NCBI GenBank assembly: GCA_029167045.1
Contig: JARFPK010000003.1
Coordinates: 1-64,000, forward strand
Reading direction: 5' to 3'
Length of the DNA stretch: 64,000 bases
From: Candidatus Methanocrinis natronophilus
GTDB lineage: Archaea; Halobacteriota; Methanosarcinia; Methanotrichales; Methanotrichaceae
Within the stretch, counting starts at the first letter, position 1; each line of letters begins with the position of its first letter. This document shows, one piece after another, positions 8,656 to 15,729 of the stretch. The notes under the pieces are model-generated. The model saw only the letters and a program-made list of their open reading frames with translations, was not told where the DNA came from and did not search any database. The translations under genes were made by a program, and so were the position numbers.

Positions 8656-9075
8656 TTGAGACTAGCAACCCTTATGGCCTTGGCTCTATCCGCCATCGCG
8701 GTTCTGGCTTCTGCCGCCGAGGACCTCTCGGACGATCCCGCAACTACCATCGGCCTTGCCTCTTCCGAGGGTCTGGGGACCTTCCTCGTCGACGGCGAGG
8801 GGATGACCCTCTACCGCTTCGCAGATGACGATCCAGGAAGCGGCACCAGCGTCTGCTACGACGCCTGCGCCGAGCGCTGGCCCGTCTTCTTCTCCGACGA
8901 GATCTGGGTCCCCGAGGGGCTGGATAAGACCGACTTCCAGGGCTTCGTGAGAGAGGACGGGGTCATCCAGACGACCTATCAGGGGTGGCCCCTCTACCGT
9001 TACTTCGAGGACGAGCTCCCTGGCGACGTCAAGGGCCACGGCCTAGGTGGAGTCTGGTTCGTCGTCAGCCCCTGA
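8656..9075 (+). CDS. Secreted COG4315 protein (Yx[FWY]xxD motif), copy 1
   Basis: 139 residues from a TTG start preceded by GAGGTGA at a 5-base distance. A signal peptide (LRLATLMALALSAIAVLASA) is followed by the COG4315 secreted domain: LGTFLVDGEGMTLYRFADDD, then CYDACAERWPVF, and a second half with TTYQGWPLYRYFED and KGHGLGGVWFVV. COG4315 proteins are widespread secreted or lipid-anchored proteins of unknown function, usually with the CxxxC seen here. A paralogue follows 123 bases downstream with the same kind of start signal. A redox or envelope role is plausible but unproven. Confidence 0.8.
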   Translation: MRLATLMALALSAIAVLASAAEDLSDDPATTIGLASSEGLGTFLVDGEGMTLYRFADDDPGSGTSVCYDACAERWPVFFSDEIWVPEGLDKTDFQGFVREDGVIQTTYQGWPLYRYFEDELPGDVKGHGLGGVWFVVSP

Positions 9076-9197
9076 GCCCTCCCCACCGCCCGGCGGGGCT
9101 CCTGGGGTTCGCCACTTTTTCGATCCCCTGGATCTTGATATCGGCTTCTCGGAATCTTTAAACGTAGGAGAAGGATATCAGGGCTAAGGTGATATAA

Positions 9198-9611
9198 TTG
9201 AAGATCGTGATCCTGCTGGCGCTGGCGTCCCTGGTCGTCGTCTCGATGGTAGGGGCGGCCCCGGCTATAACCATCGACCTAGCCACCAAAGAAGGGCTGG
9301 GAAGGTACCTGGTGGATCAGGATGGCATAGCCCTTTACTACACCACAGGAGACGTGCCCAGGAGCGGGGCGAGCAACTGTGGCGAGACCTGCATCGTGTA
9401 CTGGCCCCCCTTCCACACCGGCCAGATCGTATTGCCGATGGGGCTCAGCTTCTTCGACTTTGGGACGATATACCGGGAGGACGGCCTCGCCCAGACGACT
9501 TATAAGGGGTGGCCCCTCTACTACTACATCAACGACTACAAACCCGGTGATACAAGAGGTCATGGGATGTTCGACGCCTGGTTCGTCGCAGGCCCCGATA
9601 CGACCCCCTGA
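9198..9611 (+). CDS. Secreted COG4315 protein, copy 2
   Basis: 137 residues. It starts at TTG 9198-9200 after AGGTGAT, as in copy 1. The signal peptide is KIVILLALASLVVVSMVGAA. The domain has LGRYLVDQDGIALYYTTGD, CGETCIVYWPPF and TTYKGWPLYYYIND, the same order as copy 1. The two copies are diverged, so the duplication is not recent. Its own promoter is likely (TCTTTAAACG about 40 bases upstream). Function unknown. Confidence 0.8.
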   Translation: MKIVILLALASLVVVSMVGAAPAITIDLATKEGLGRYLVDQDGIALYYTTGDVPRSGASNCGETCIVYWPPFHTGQIVLPMGLSFFDFGTIYREDGLAQTTYKGWPLYYYINDYKPGDTRGHGMFDAWFVAGPDTTP

Positions 9612-9711
9612 GGGGGGCGGCGTTGCATCATCCGCCTCTGCGATCATGCCGGCGTCCCTCCGCCTCCCCACTGAGGGACGGCTCGTCCTATGGTTAATAG
9701 GTCGATTCTAT

Positions 9712-10503
9712 ATGACGATCCCCCCAGACCTGAGGGCGTCCCGGCCTCTCCGGTACTGGGAGCTGGACCTCCTCCGGGGAGTCGCGGTGGCGATGATGAT
9801 ACTATATCACGCCCTCTACGATCTCGACTATTTCTCAGGCCCCGATATCCTCGACGTCCGCTCTGGCATCTGGCCCTCCTTCGCCCTGGCGACCGCCTCG
9901 ATCTTCCTCCTCCTCGTCGGCGTCTCCCTAAGCATCAGCTCCGCCAGGACGAGGATCTCGGGATGGGACTTCCTGCGCCGAAGTATACGCCGTGGCGCCA
10001 TCATCTTCTCCTGGGGGGTCGCCATCACCTTTACGACCTTCCTCCTTCTGGAAGAGGGGTACGTCCTCTTCGGAATCCTCCATTTAATCGGCGCCACCAT
10101 CGTCCTATCCATCCCCTTCATCAGAAGGCCCCTTTTAGCCCTCCTCCTCGGCTTGGCGGCCATCTCCGCGGGTATCTTCCTCCGCCAGTTCTCCTTTGAG
10201 ACCCCCTGGCTCCTCTGGCTCGGCTTCGTTCCTCTCGGTTATTATTCCGTCGACTATTTCCCCCTCCTACCCTGGTCTGGAGTCGTCCTGGTGGGGATAT
10301 TCCTCGGCGGCCGCCTCTACCCCCATGGGAAGAGGGGGTTTCAAATCCCCGACCTATCCTCCCGGACCCCGGCAAGGGAGATCTCATTTTTAGGGAGAAA
10401 CTCTCTTCTGATCTACTTCCTCCACCAGCCGCTCCTCATAATCTTGATGGAGCTCCTCGGGGTCATAGATATCGCCGGAAGGGTATCTCTTCCCACGCCC
10501 TGA
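9712..10503 (+). CDS. Membrane protein, heparan-alpha-glucosaminide N-acetyltransferase-like (PF07786)
   Basis: 263 residues from the ATG at 9712; the open frame extends further upstream only as an antisense-like shadow of copy 2 of COG4315. It begins with RYWELDLLRGVAVAMMILYH, the signature of the DUF1624/HGSNAT-like catalytic domain, with the histidine of the first helix in place. Seven or eight hydrophobic helices follow, with a final FLGRNSLLIYFLHQPLLI motif. Family members transfer acyl groups across the membrane to sugars or lipids. The acceptor here is unknown; a cell-surface glycan is possible given the many surface proteins nearby. Confidence 0.8.
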   Translation: MTIPPDLRASRPLRYWELDLLRGVAVAMMILYHALYDLDYFSGPDILDVRSGIWPSFALATASIFLLLVGVSLSISSARTRISGWDFLRRSIRRGAIIFSWGVAITFTTFLLLEEGYVLFGILHLIGATIVLSIPFIRRPLLALLLGLAAISAGIFLRQFSFETPWLLWLGFVPLGYYSVDYFPLLPWSGVVLVGIFLGGRLYPHGKRGFQIPDLSSRTPAREISFLGRNSLLIYFLHQPLLIILMELLGVIDIAGRVSLPTP

Positions 10504-10630
10504 GGATGGCGGGATCGGACCTCGAGGGGATGGCAGGGCAGACGGGGTCCAATGGCAAAATTTTGAGATGCTCGACTCAAAAAATAGATCCGTGGAGGCG
10601 GATAAACGGCGCCACCACACTAAGGTCTCG

Positions 10631-10843
10631 CTACTGCTTGGAGAGCTTGGGGATCAAGACCGCGAGGTATATCGCGGCCAGGGCCACGACGACGTAGACC
10701 ACCTGCTCTAGGATGGGCATCCATCCCAGCAGGATGCTCACCAGGTTGTAGCCGAGGGCGTAGAGACCCCAGTTGAGGCCTCCTACTATCACCAGCACTA
10801 TGGCCAGCATATCTATGGGAGCTAACTTTGCCAATCGAAACAC
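10631..10843 (-). CDS. Small membrane protein, DUF378 family
   Basis: 70 residues with two hydrophobic helices. IDMLAIVLVIVGGLNWGLYA is the DUF378 signature (GGLNWGLxG), followed by a VVYVVVALAAIYLAVLI helix. The family is common in bacteria and archaea and has no known function. A GGAGGTG ribosome-binding site lies 7 bases before the ATG. A palindrome lies between that site and a TATA-like element, suggesting a dedicated regulated promoter inside the 3' end of the upstream gene. Confidence 0.85.
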   Translation of the reverse strand: MFRLAKLAPIDMLAIVLVIVGGLNWGLYALGYNLVSILLGWMPILEQVVYVVVALAAIYLAVLIPKLSKQ

Positions 10844-10847
10844 CTCC

Positions 10848-10879
10848 GGACCAACATTTGGTCCAAGTATCTAATATAC
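10848..10879 (-). promoter_or_regulatory. Promoter with candidate operator before the DUF378 gene
   Basis: GGACCAA and TTGGTCC (10848-10864) form a perfect 7-bp inverted repeat with a 3-base spacer. A TATA-like AAAGTATATT lies immediately upstream on the minus strand at about 10871-10879. The palindrome therefore sits around the expected transcription start, a typical position for a repressor site. The regulator is unknown. Confidence 0.4.
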
Positions 10880-11878
10880 TTTTTGGATTTTTGATCCGAA
10901 GGGGCTGCCTCCCGCCTCCGCCGCGCCCCCCTCAACTCTGACCTCCAGGGACGTGAGGCCGGAGAAGGGGCGGCTCAGGGGAGATGGAGCTTCCGCCATC
11001 CGGGCCGCCATCACCGGGTCCGTATACTTCAGGTCCCATCCTCCATCCCTGAAGGAGGCGGATACGATGACGTCGTAGCTCCTCCACCTGAAGGTCTTCA
11101 CCTGGGGGAGGGCTTCCGCCATATCGATGGCTTCTTCGAGCCCTTCGCCAAGAGGATCCTCAAGCCTCTCGAAGCTCTCCAGAAGCTTCAGATCCCCTGA
11201 TGGGCCGGAATAGCCGTAGACCCTGACCAGGCCCCCGTCCTCGGCGAGGACCGTCCAGCTGAAGAGCCCAGGCGCTGGAAAGGCGACGGACCCTGCGCCT
11301 CCGGCCTCCAGGGCCCTTTCCCTCTCTGCCAGCCTCGCCCCCCCCGTCAGGACGAGAAGGAGGAGGAGGAAGAGGAGGGCCTTTCGAGGATCGAAGCTAT
11401 CCCGGCTCTTGGCGTAGAGGAGGAGGAGGCCGAGGCTGGCGATGAGGAGGGGGGCCTCAGAGTAGAAGAAGATCTCCAGGGACCACCTGGAAGTATCGAG
11501 GGGGTAGAGGAGGGGGACGCCCCGGGTGGTGATGATGTCGAGGGCCAGATGGATGACGGCTCCGGCAGAGGCGAAGAGGGCCGTCCGCCTCGAAAGCCCC
11601 AGGTCGATCCCGAACCTTTCTCTGATCCGGGAACGGACAGGACCGCAAGACGCCAGGCCGAGGACGAGGAGGGCGGTGAAGACTCCGAAGAAGAGGGAGT
11701 GGGTGATACCCCGGTGGACGAGGAGGAAGAAGGTGGGAAAGATCCAGTTCACCGGCATGAGAAGGAAGTCGAGATCCAGGGCTACGCCCCCTAGGACTAG
11801 GGCTGCCGTCTCCTCGCTCCTCCTCTTGAGGCTCCTTCCGATGAGGTAGGGGATGGCTATGTGGGTGAAGAGGTCCAT
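10871..11878 (-). CDS. Membrane-bound metal-dependent hydrolase, YdjM/DUF457 family
   Basis: 335 residues. It begins MDLFTHIAIPYLIGRSLKR and contains GGVALDLDFLL and HRGITHSLFF, the histidine/aspartate pattern of the YdjM (DUF457) family of membrane-bound putative metal-dependent hydrolases. Four or five membrane helices occupy the first 200 residues. The rest is a soluble domain (about residues 205-335) that I do not recognise. Substrate unknown. It ends within the TATA region of the DUF378 gene, which is read in the same direction. Confidence 0.75.
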   Translation of the reverse strand: MDLFTHIAIPYLIGRSLKRRSEETAALVLGGVALDLDFLLMPVNWIFPTFFLLVHRGITHSLFFGVFTALLVLGLASCGPVRSRIRERFGIDLGLSRRTALFASAGAVIHLALDIITTRGVPLLYPLDTSRWSLEIFFYSEAPLLIASLGLLLLYAKSRDSFDPRKALLFLLLLLVLTGGARLAERERALEAGGAGSVAFPAPGLFSWTVLAEDGGLVRVYGYSGPSGDLKLLESFERLEDPLGEGLEEAIDMAEALPQVKTFRWRSYDVIVSASFRDGGWDLKYTDPVMAARMAEAPSPLSRPFSGLTSLEVRVEGGAAEAGGSPFGSKIQKVY

Positions 11879-12015
11879 GGGCTCTCTCCTGAGATCCGTT
11901 CTGAAGGACGGGCCGATATCAATATCTATCTCTTAAAAACCCCGCGGTGAGGATGAACCCCTCCTCCGGGGATGGTTGGTGAGCCGTTGGAGGTCTCTTT
12001 GGGACTGGATGGAGG

Positions 12016-12057
12016 AAAAAACGTGGAGGATGATGCGGCGGCTGGCTCATCCGCCGC
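12016..12057 (-). terminator. Terminator of the C25-like gene
   Basis: GCGGCGG (12035-12041) pairs with CCGCCGC (12051-12057). Read on the minus strand the hairpin follows the stop codon of the gene ending at 12083 and is itself followed by ACGTTTTTTCC. Stem plus T-tract suits transcription termination. Confidence 0.6.
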
Positions 12058-12082
12058 CTACGTTCCTCCTGGGGGTCAGATC

Positions 12083-14323
12083 TCAGGAGAACCCCCAAAC
12101 TCCGGGATCTAGGGTCGGAAAGTCCAACTCGTGAAAGTCCAACTCAAACCTCATGCCATCACTGAAGATATCAGGTACTGCGAGGTCTGTGTCTTTCTTC
12201 TTCTCAACCTCGACTACGGCCTCCGTCAAGATCTCAGGGACGGCAGGAGCGGTGTCCTCAACCTTCGGTGTCAGAACGCCGGAGGGGATTATGAAGGGCG
12301 TCTCGGGGCAGCCGAGGAGGTTGATGCTGTAGTAGGAGTACCTCATGTTCTCTTCTCCCCCATCCACAGCCCCGATGAACTTCTCCTTAGATATCTGGTT
12401 TATATAACCGATGTTGGTGACAGGCCTTCCGTATTCGTCCGTGGCGTTGAACATCTCCTCCCAGAAGGCTAGGTCGAACTTCTGGGACGGGCTGTTCTCT
12501 ATGGAGCTGGGATTGATGAGCCCGTACCTGCTGTTCCCTATGAAGGCGAAGGCTCCTCCTTTGGCGGTGACGAAGTGCTCCAGGACGGAGTCGTGGGGTA
12601 GATAGATCCCGTTGGGGTCCCTGTTGTCAAAAGCCCCGGCGTAGCCCGCCTGGGAGTACCCGAGGAAGTACTTCTCGTTGGTGAGGGCGTCGGCGTGCTG
12701 GTAGCCCATCTTCATGACGTAGGCGACGACGTCGCAGAAGTTGGATGTGCCTACGTGGTTTATGGCGTGGACGTAGTTCGCGTTTATCTCGCGGATCAGA
12801 TGCTCTCTACCCCAGTTGTGCTGGTTGGGACAGCATTCGTCTCCGGGGAAGTCCCGGTCGTAGAGGGTTTGGACGCTGAAATTCGCCGGGAATATGGGCT
12901 TGATCCTGTCCTTATAGTCCCCGCCCCACTTCCAGGTCAGCGGCTCGTCGTCCAGGGTCAAAACGCCCATCGGTTCCATGTACTCGCCCACCATCCATAT
13001 CCCCCTCAGGTACCGATCGGTGGACGGGGTCGAATCGTAGGCGATGGTCTTTCGAACGAAGTTGGAGAGCTCGATGTAGTTGTCCACAGGAGCCCGTCCG
13101 ACGTAGACGTTGGCATACAGATTCACGCCGGGGCCACCGTAGACTCCGTTTGCGCCTTTGAAGTCTCCCTCAAGAGAGGCGTAGTAGAGGTCGGAGGCTA
13201 TGCCCACCCTCTCCCTTGGGATTCCACAGGATTCAGGGCAGGGCTCGTAAGCCCAGGCCCAAAGAAGCCTCGTGGGGACGATGGCGTCCCAGGTCTCTCC
13301 GCCGATCCTCGCCCCGTCTCCGTCGCCGCCTAGAAGGACGTAGGTTATCTGGTTATTCGTATAGGCGTCCCTGATGAAGTCGCGGATCACCTCCTGATCG
13401 TCCTGCCGGACGGACTGCCTGTAGTTGGCGTAAATATCTTCCACGGTGACTATCGCTGCGTTCAGCCCTTTCTCCTTCTTCTTCTCGATGAGGGCCTGGA
13501 AGTTGTAGGGGCCAGGAGCCTCTTTCAGGTACTGGTTTGTTATGACGATGTAATCGTAATACCCGTCCAGGAGGAGGGATCTTCCCGTCGCGGCAAGGTC
13601 CGAGGGGTAGGTCGTCGTCTTCTCCGGGTTGTCGACGATCATCTCGACCTCTCTTTTGTCCCGGGGAAGCCCTCGAAGGAGCCCGGGGCTGAGGGTCTCC
13701 GCCGGAGATGTGGTCACCTCGACGTCGAAGGCGGCGAAGCTGTAGGCATCACCGGTCTTGGGTATGTACTTGATGGGGTAGAGGTTAATGGAAAGGATGC
13801 TGTATCCGTGCTTCTTTTGAACTCCCAGGACCGAGTATGCCACCTCTGGATAGGGTCTATCTGATCCGTAGATCGATTCGTCGAGGAAGGCGTGGTCAGG
13901 GGACGTCCAGTTATCCTGGGGTCGGCATTCGGTACAGTTGCTGGTGAAACCGATGGGAACCGAGTTCTGACCGGGCATGATGGAGACCCTTCCCAGATAC
14001 TTCTCGTTGCCTGCGACCACCTTTATCTCCCGGACCTCCTCCCCGTAGGGTATCAATATCCTGGCGGTCTTGAAGGGGATCACCGGTTCCCCTGAGACGA
14101 TCCTATCGTTCAGCCCCGGAATCGTCACTCTGTCGTAAACCATCTCGGAACCGTCAGGTCCCGAGAGCGTCTCTCTTCCCATTTCGACGTTCGGGTCGTC
14201 GAGTTGGTACTGTAATGTGATCATTCCCGTGCTGCCGGGATCAACGGAGGCCGACGAGGCGAAGGCCAGGCCAAAAGATAGGTACAGGAGACAGACGAGC
14301 CACAAAGCCATAATCTTCTTCAT
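12083..14323 (-). CDS. Secreted gingipain-like (peptidase family C25) protein lacking the expected catalytic residues
   Basis: 746 residues. The signal peptide is ALWLVCLLYLSFGLAFA. There is an N-terminal propeptide-like region (about 30-240) and a C25-like caspase-fold domain (about 250-690), with YDYIVITNQYL, VLLGGDGD, VGRAPVDN and LTNEKYFLGYSQAGYAGAFD. Compared from memory with gingipains (TGHGSETAW...LTNKDKYFLAIGNCCIT), the catalytic histidine position is Thr526 (HVGTSN) and the nucleophile position is Gly560 (SQAGYAG). So the dyad seems lost although the fold motifs are kept and the frame is open. It may be a pseudoenzyme, perhaps a binding or surface protein. There is no C-terminal anchor; the tail is acidic. 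Family assignment is good, inactivity is inferred. Confidence 0.75.
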   Translation of the reverse strand: MKKIMALWLVCLLYLSFGLAFASSASVDPGSTGMITLQYQLDDPNVEMGRETLSGPDGSEMVYDRVTIPGLNDRIVSGEPVIPFKTARILIPYGEEVREIKVVAGNEKYLGRVSIMPGQNSVPIGFTSNCTECRPQDNWTSPDHAFLDESIYGSDRPYPEVAYSVLGVQKKHGYSILSINLYPIKYIPKTGDAYSFAAFDVEVTTSPAETLSPGLLRGLPRDKREVEMIVDNPEKTTTYPSDLAATGRSLLLDGYYDYIVITNQYLKEAPGPYNFQALIEKKKEKGLNAAIVTVEDIYANYRQSVRQDDQEVIRDFIRDAYTNNQITYVLLGGDGDGARIGGETWDAIVPTRLLWAWAYEPCPESCGIPRERVGIASDLYYASLEGDFKGANGVYGGPGVNLYANVYVGRAPVDNYIELSNFVRKTIAYDSTPSTDRYLRGIWMVGEYMEPMGVLTLDDEPLTWKWGGDYKDRIKPIFPANFSVQTLYDRDFPGDECCPNQHNWGREHLIREINANYVHAINHVGTSNFCDVVAYVMKMGYQHADALTNEKYFLGYSQAGYAGAFDNRDPNGIYLPHDSVLEHFVTAKGGAFAFIGNSRYGLINPSSIENSPSQKFDLAFWEEMFNATDEYGRPVTNIGYINQISKEKFIGAVDGGEENMRYSYYSINLLGCPETPFIIPSGVLTPKVEDTAPAVPEILTEAVVEVEKKKDTDLAVPDIFSDGMRFELDFHELDFPTLDPGVWGFS

Positions 14324-14673
14324 AATTCTCCCTCATATTTCCGGACCGCGAAGATCGGAGTATGGTTTCCTGGTGCCTCAGGATCTGCATCGACCGATGA
14401 TCTTAGACCGCCATCTCCATCTTGACCCCCTCGTAATCCGATCCTCTTTGACGATGAAAGGGTCAGACGGTCCGCCCTTCATTGTTTGGGTGCATATTCT
14501 CTTGAAAAACTATTTAACAATTTCCCACGTTCAGAAAGGCTCTGGCTCTCTATCCTGAAAGGTGGATGGAGGGATAGAAGCTTCATCCGACAAAGGGGGA
14601 AGATGGAAGTTATCGGTGCAGAAGACGAAAGGCCCGAGGCAGAGATGGAGGGGTCAGAGAGGAGGCTGGGCGT

Positions 14674-15729
14674 TCAGTCCCCCTTCCTCCTCTTCCTCAG
14701 GAGGGAGGCCGACCCGGCGGCGGCGATGATCAATCCCACGACTATGGGGAGGAGGTAAGACCTCTTGGAGGGTCCGACGTTCACAGGGATCCTCATGCTC
14801 TCGGAGATGACGGTCCCTCCCAGAAGGTCGGTGTACTTGATCTCGCTGTTGATGCTGTAGGGTTTCTCCGTGGCGTCGGAGTCGACGTCGACTCTGAATC
14901 TGACGGTCCTCTCCTCGCCGGGGTGGAGGGTTCCGATGTAAGCCTGATCGTCGGTGGAGGAGAAGGGCTTGAAGACCGATAGCCTGGCTATGGCGTCCTC
15001 GGCCACCTCCTCACCGGTGTTCCTGTAGGTCACCTCGATGATCGACCCCTTCTCTCCTGCCCAGAGGTCGGCATCGACCTCAGCGATCTCGAAGTAAGCC
15101 TCCCTCTTTACGATCACGGGGATGGTGACGGTCTCGTCCGCCCTCTCGTACCAGTACGCGGTCCTGAATCCCCGGAGGCGGCCGTCGGCGTCGATGGAGT
15201 CGGCGTCGACCTCGACGTTGTACTGGTAGTCGTAGGAGAGGTGGAGGGTGAGGGGATACTCTCCCGCCGGGGCCCGGTTCGATATTCTGATGACGAACCT
15301 CATCGGGTCCGTCGACCTCTCACCGGACCGGAGGGCCTCTACCACCTGGTCGCCCGACCTCACTTCGATGAGGTCGCTTCCGGATCTGAGGGTACCGGTT
15401 ATGCCGAGGGCCGTCGTCCTCTCCCACTCGTATTCCAGCTCCCGGTCCGCCAGCATCCGGTCCATAACTGTATCAGCCCTCTTATCAGCCTTGAACCCCA
15501 TCACCCTGCCGTAGTTGGCCAGGTCGACGAAGAAGGTGACGGTATCTCCTCGGGCGAACTCCCTCGTGCCGGCTAGGGACGCTCCGAGCTGGGGCGATCC
15601 GGAGAAGGTCCAGTAGTTCTCCAGGGATACCGATGGTATGTAGTTTTCTATCGCCCCGGCCGGCGCAGAGCTGAACGTTGCCAGGGCGATGTAGAGAAAT
15701 GCGGCTTTCAAATAGACGATCTTTCTCAC
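14674..15729 (-). CDS. COG1361-like secreted, membrane-anchored protein partnered with an RND exporter
   Basis: 351 residues. A signal peptide (LKAAFLYIALATFSSAPAGA), a first domain of about 190 residues and an Ig-like/NEW3-type domain (FEIAEVDADLWAGEKGSIIEV and onward) are followed by a C-terminal helix (YLLPIVVGLIIAAAGSASLL) and a basic RKRRKGD tail. This layout, an extracellular beta-domain protein with one anchor, is that of COG1361 S-layer-type proteins found beside RND exporters in methanogens. Its ATG overlaps the stop codon of the RND gene by 4 bases, so the two are translated together. It may act as an external adaptor for the pump; this is inference. Confidence 0.75.
   Translation of the reverse strand: MRKIVYLKAAFLYIALATFSSAPAGAIENYIPSVSLENYWTFSGSPQLGASLAGTREFARGDTVTFFVDLANYGRVMGFKADKRADTVMDRMLADRELEYEWERTTALGITGTLRSGSDLIEVRSGDQVVEALRSGERSTDPMRFVIRISNRAPAGEYPLTLHLSYDYQYNVEVDADSIDADGRLRGFRTAYWYERADETVTIPVIVKREAYFEIAEVDADLWAGEKGSIIEVTYRNTGEEVAEDAIARLSVFKPFSSTDDQAYIGTLHPGEERTVRFRVDVDSDATEKPYSINSEIKYTDLLGGTVISESMRIPVNVGPSKRSYLLPIVVGLIIAAAGSASLLRKRRKGD

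Noticed and set aside
12695-13333. 212-codon plus-strand frame inside the C25-like gene
   Set aside because: Shadow frame; low-complexity valine-rich translation without motifs.
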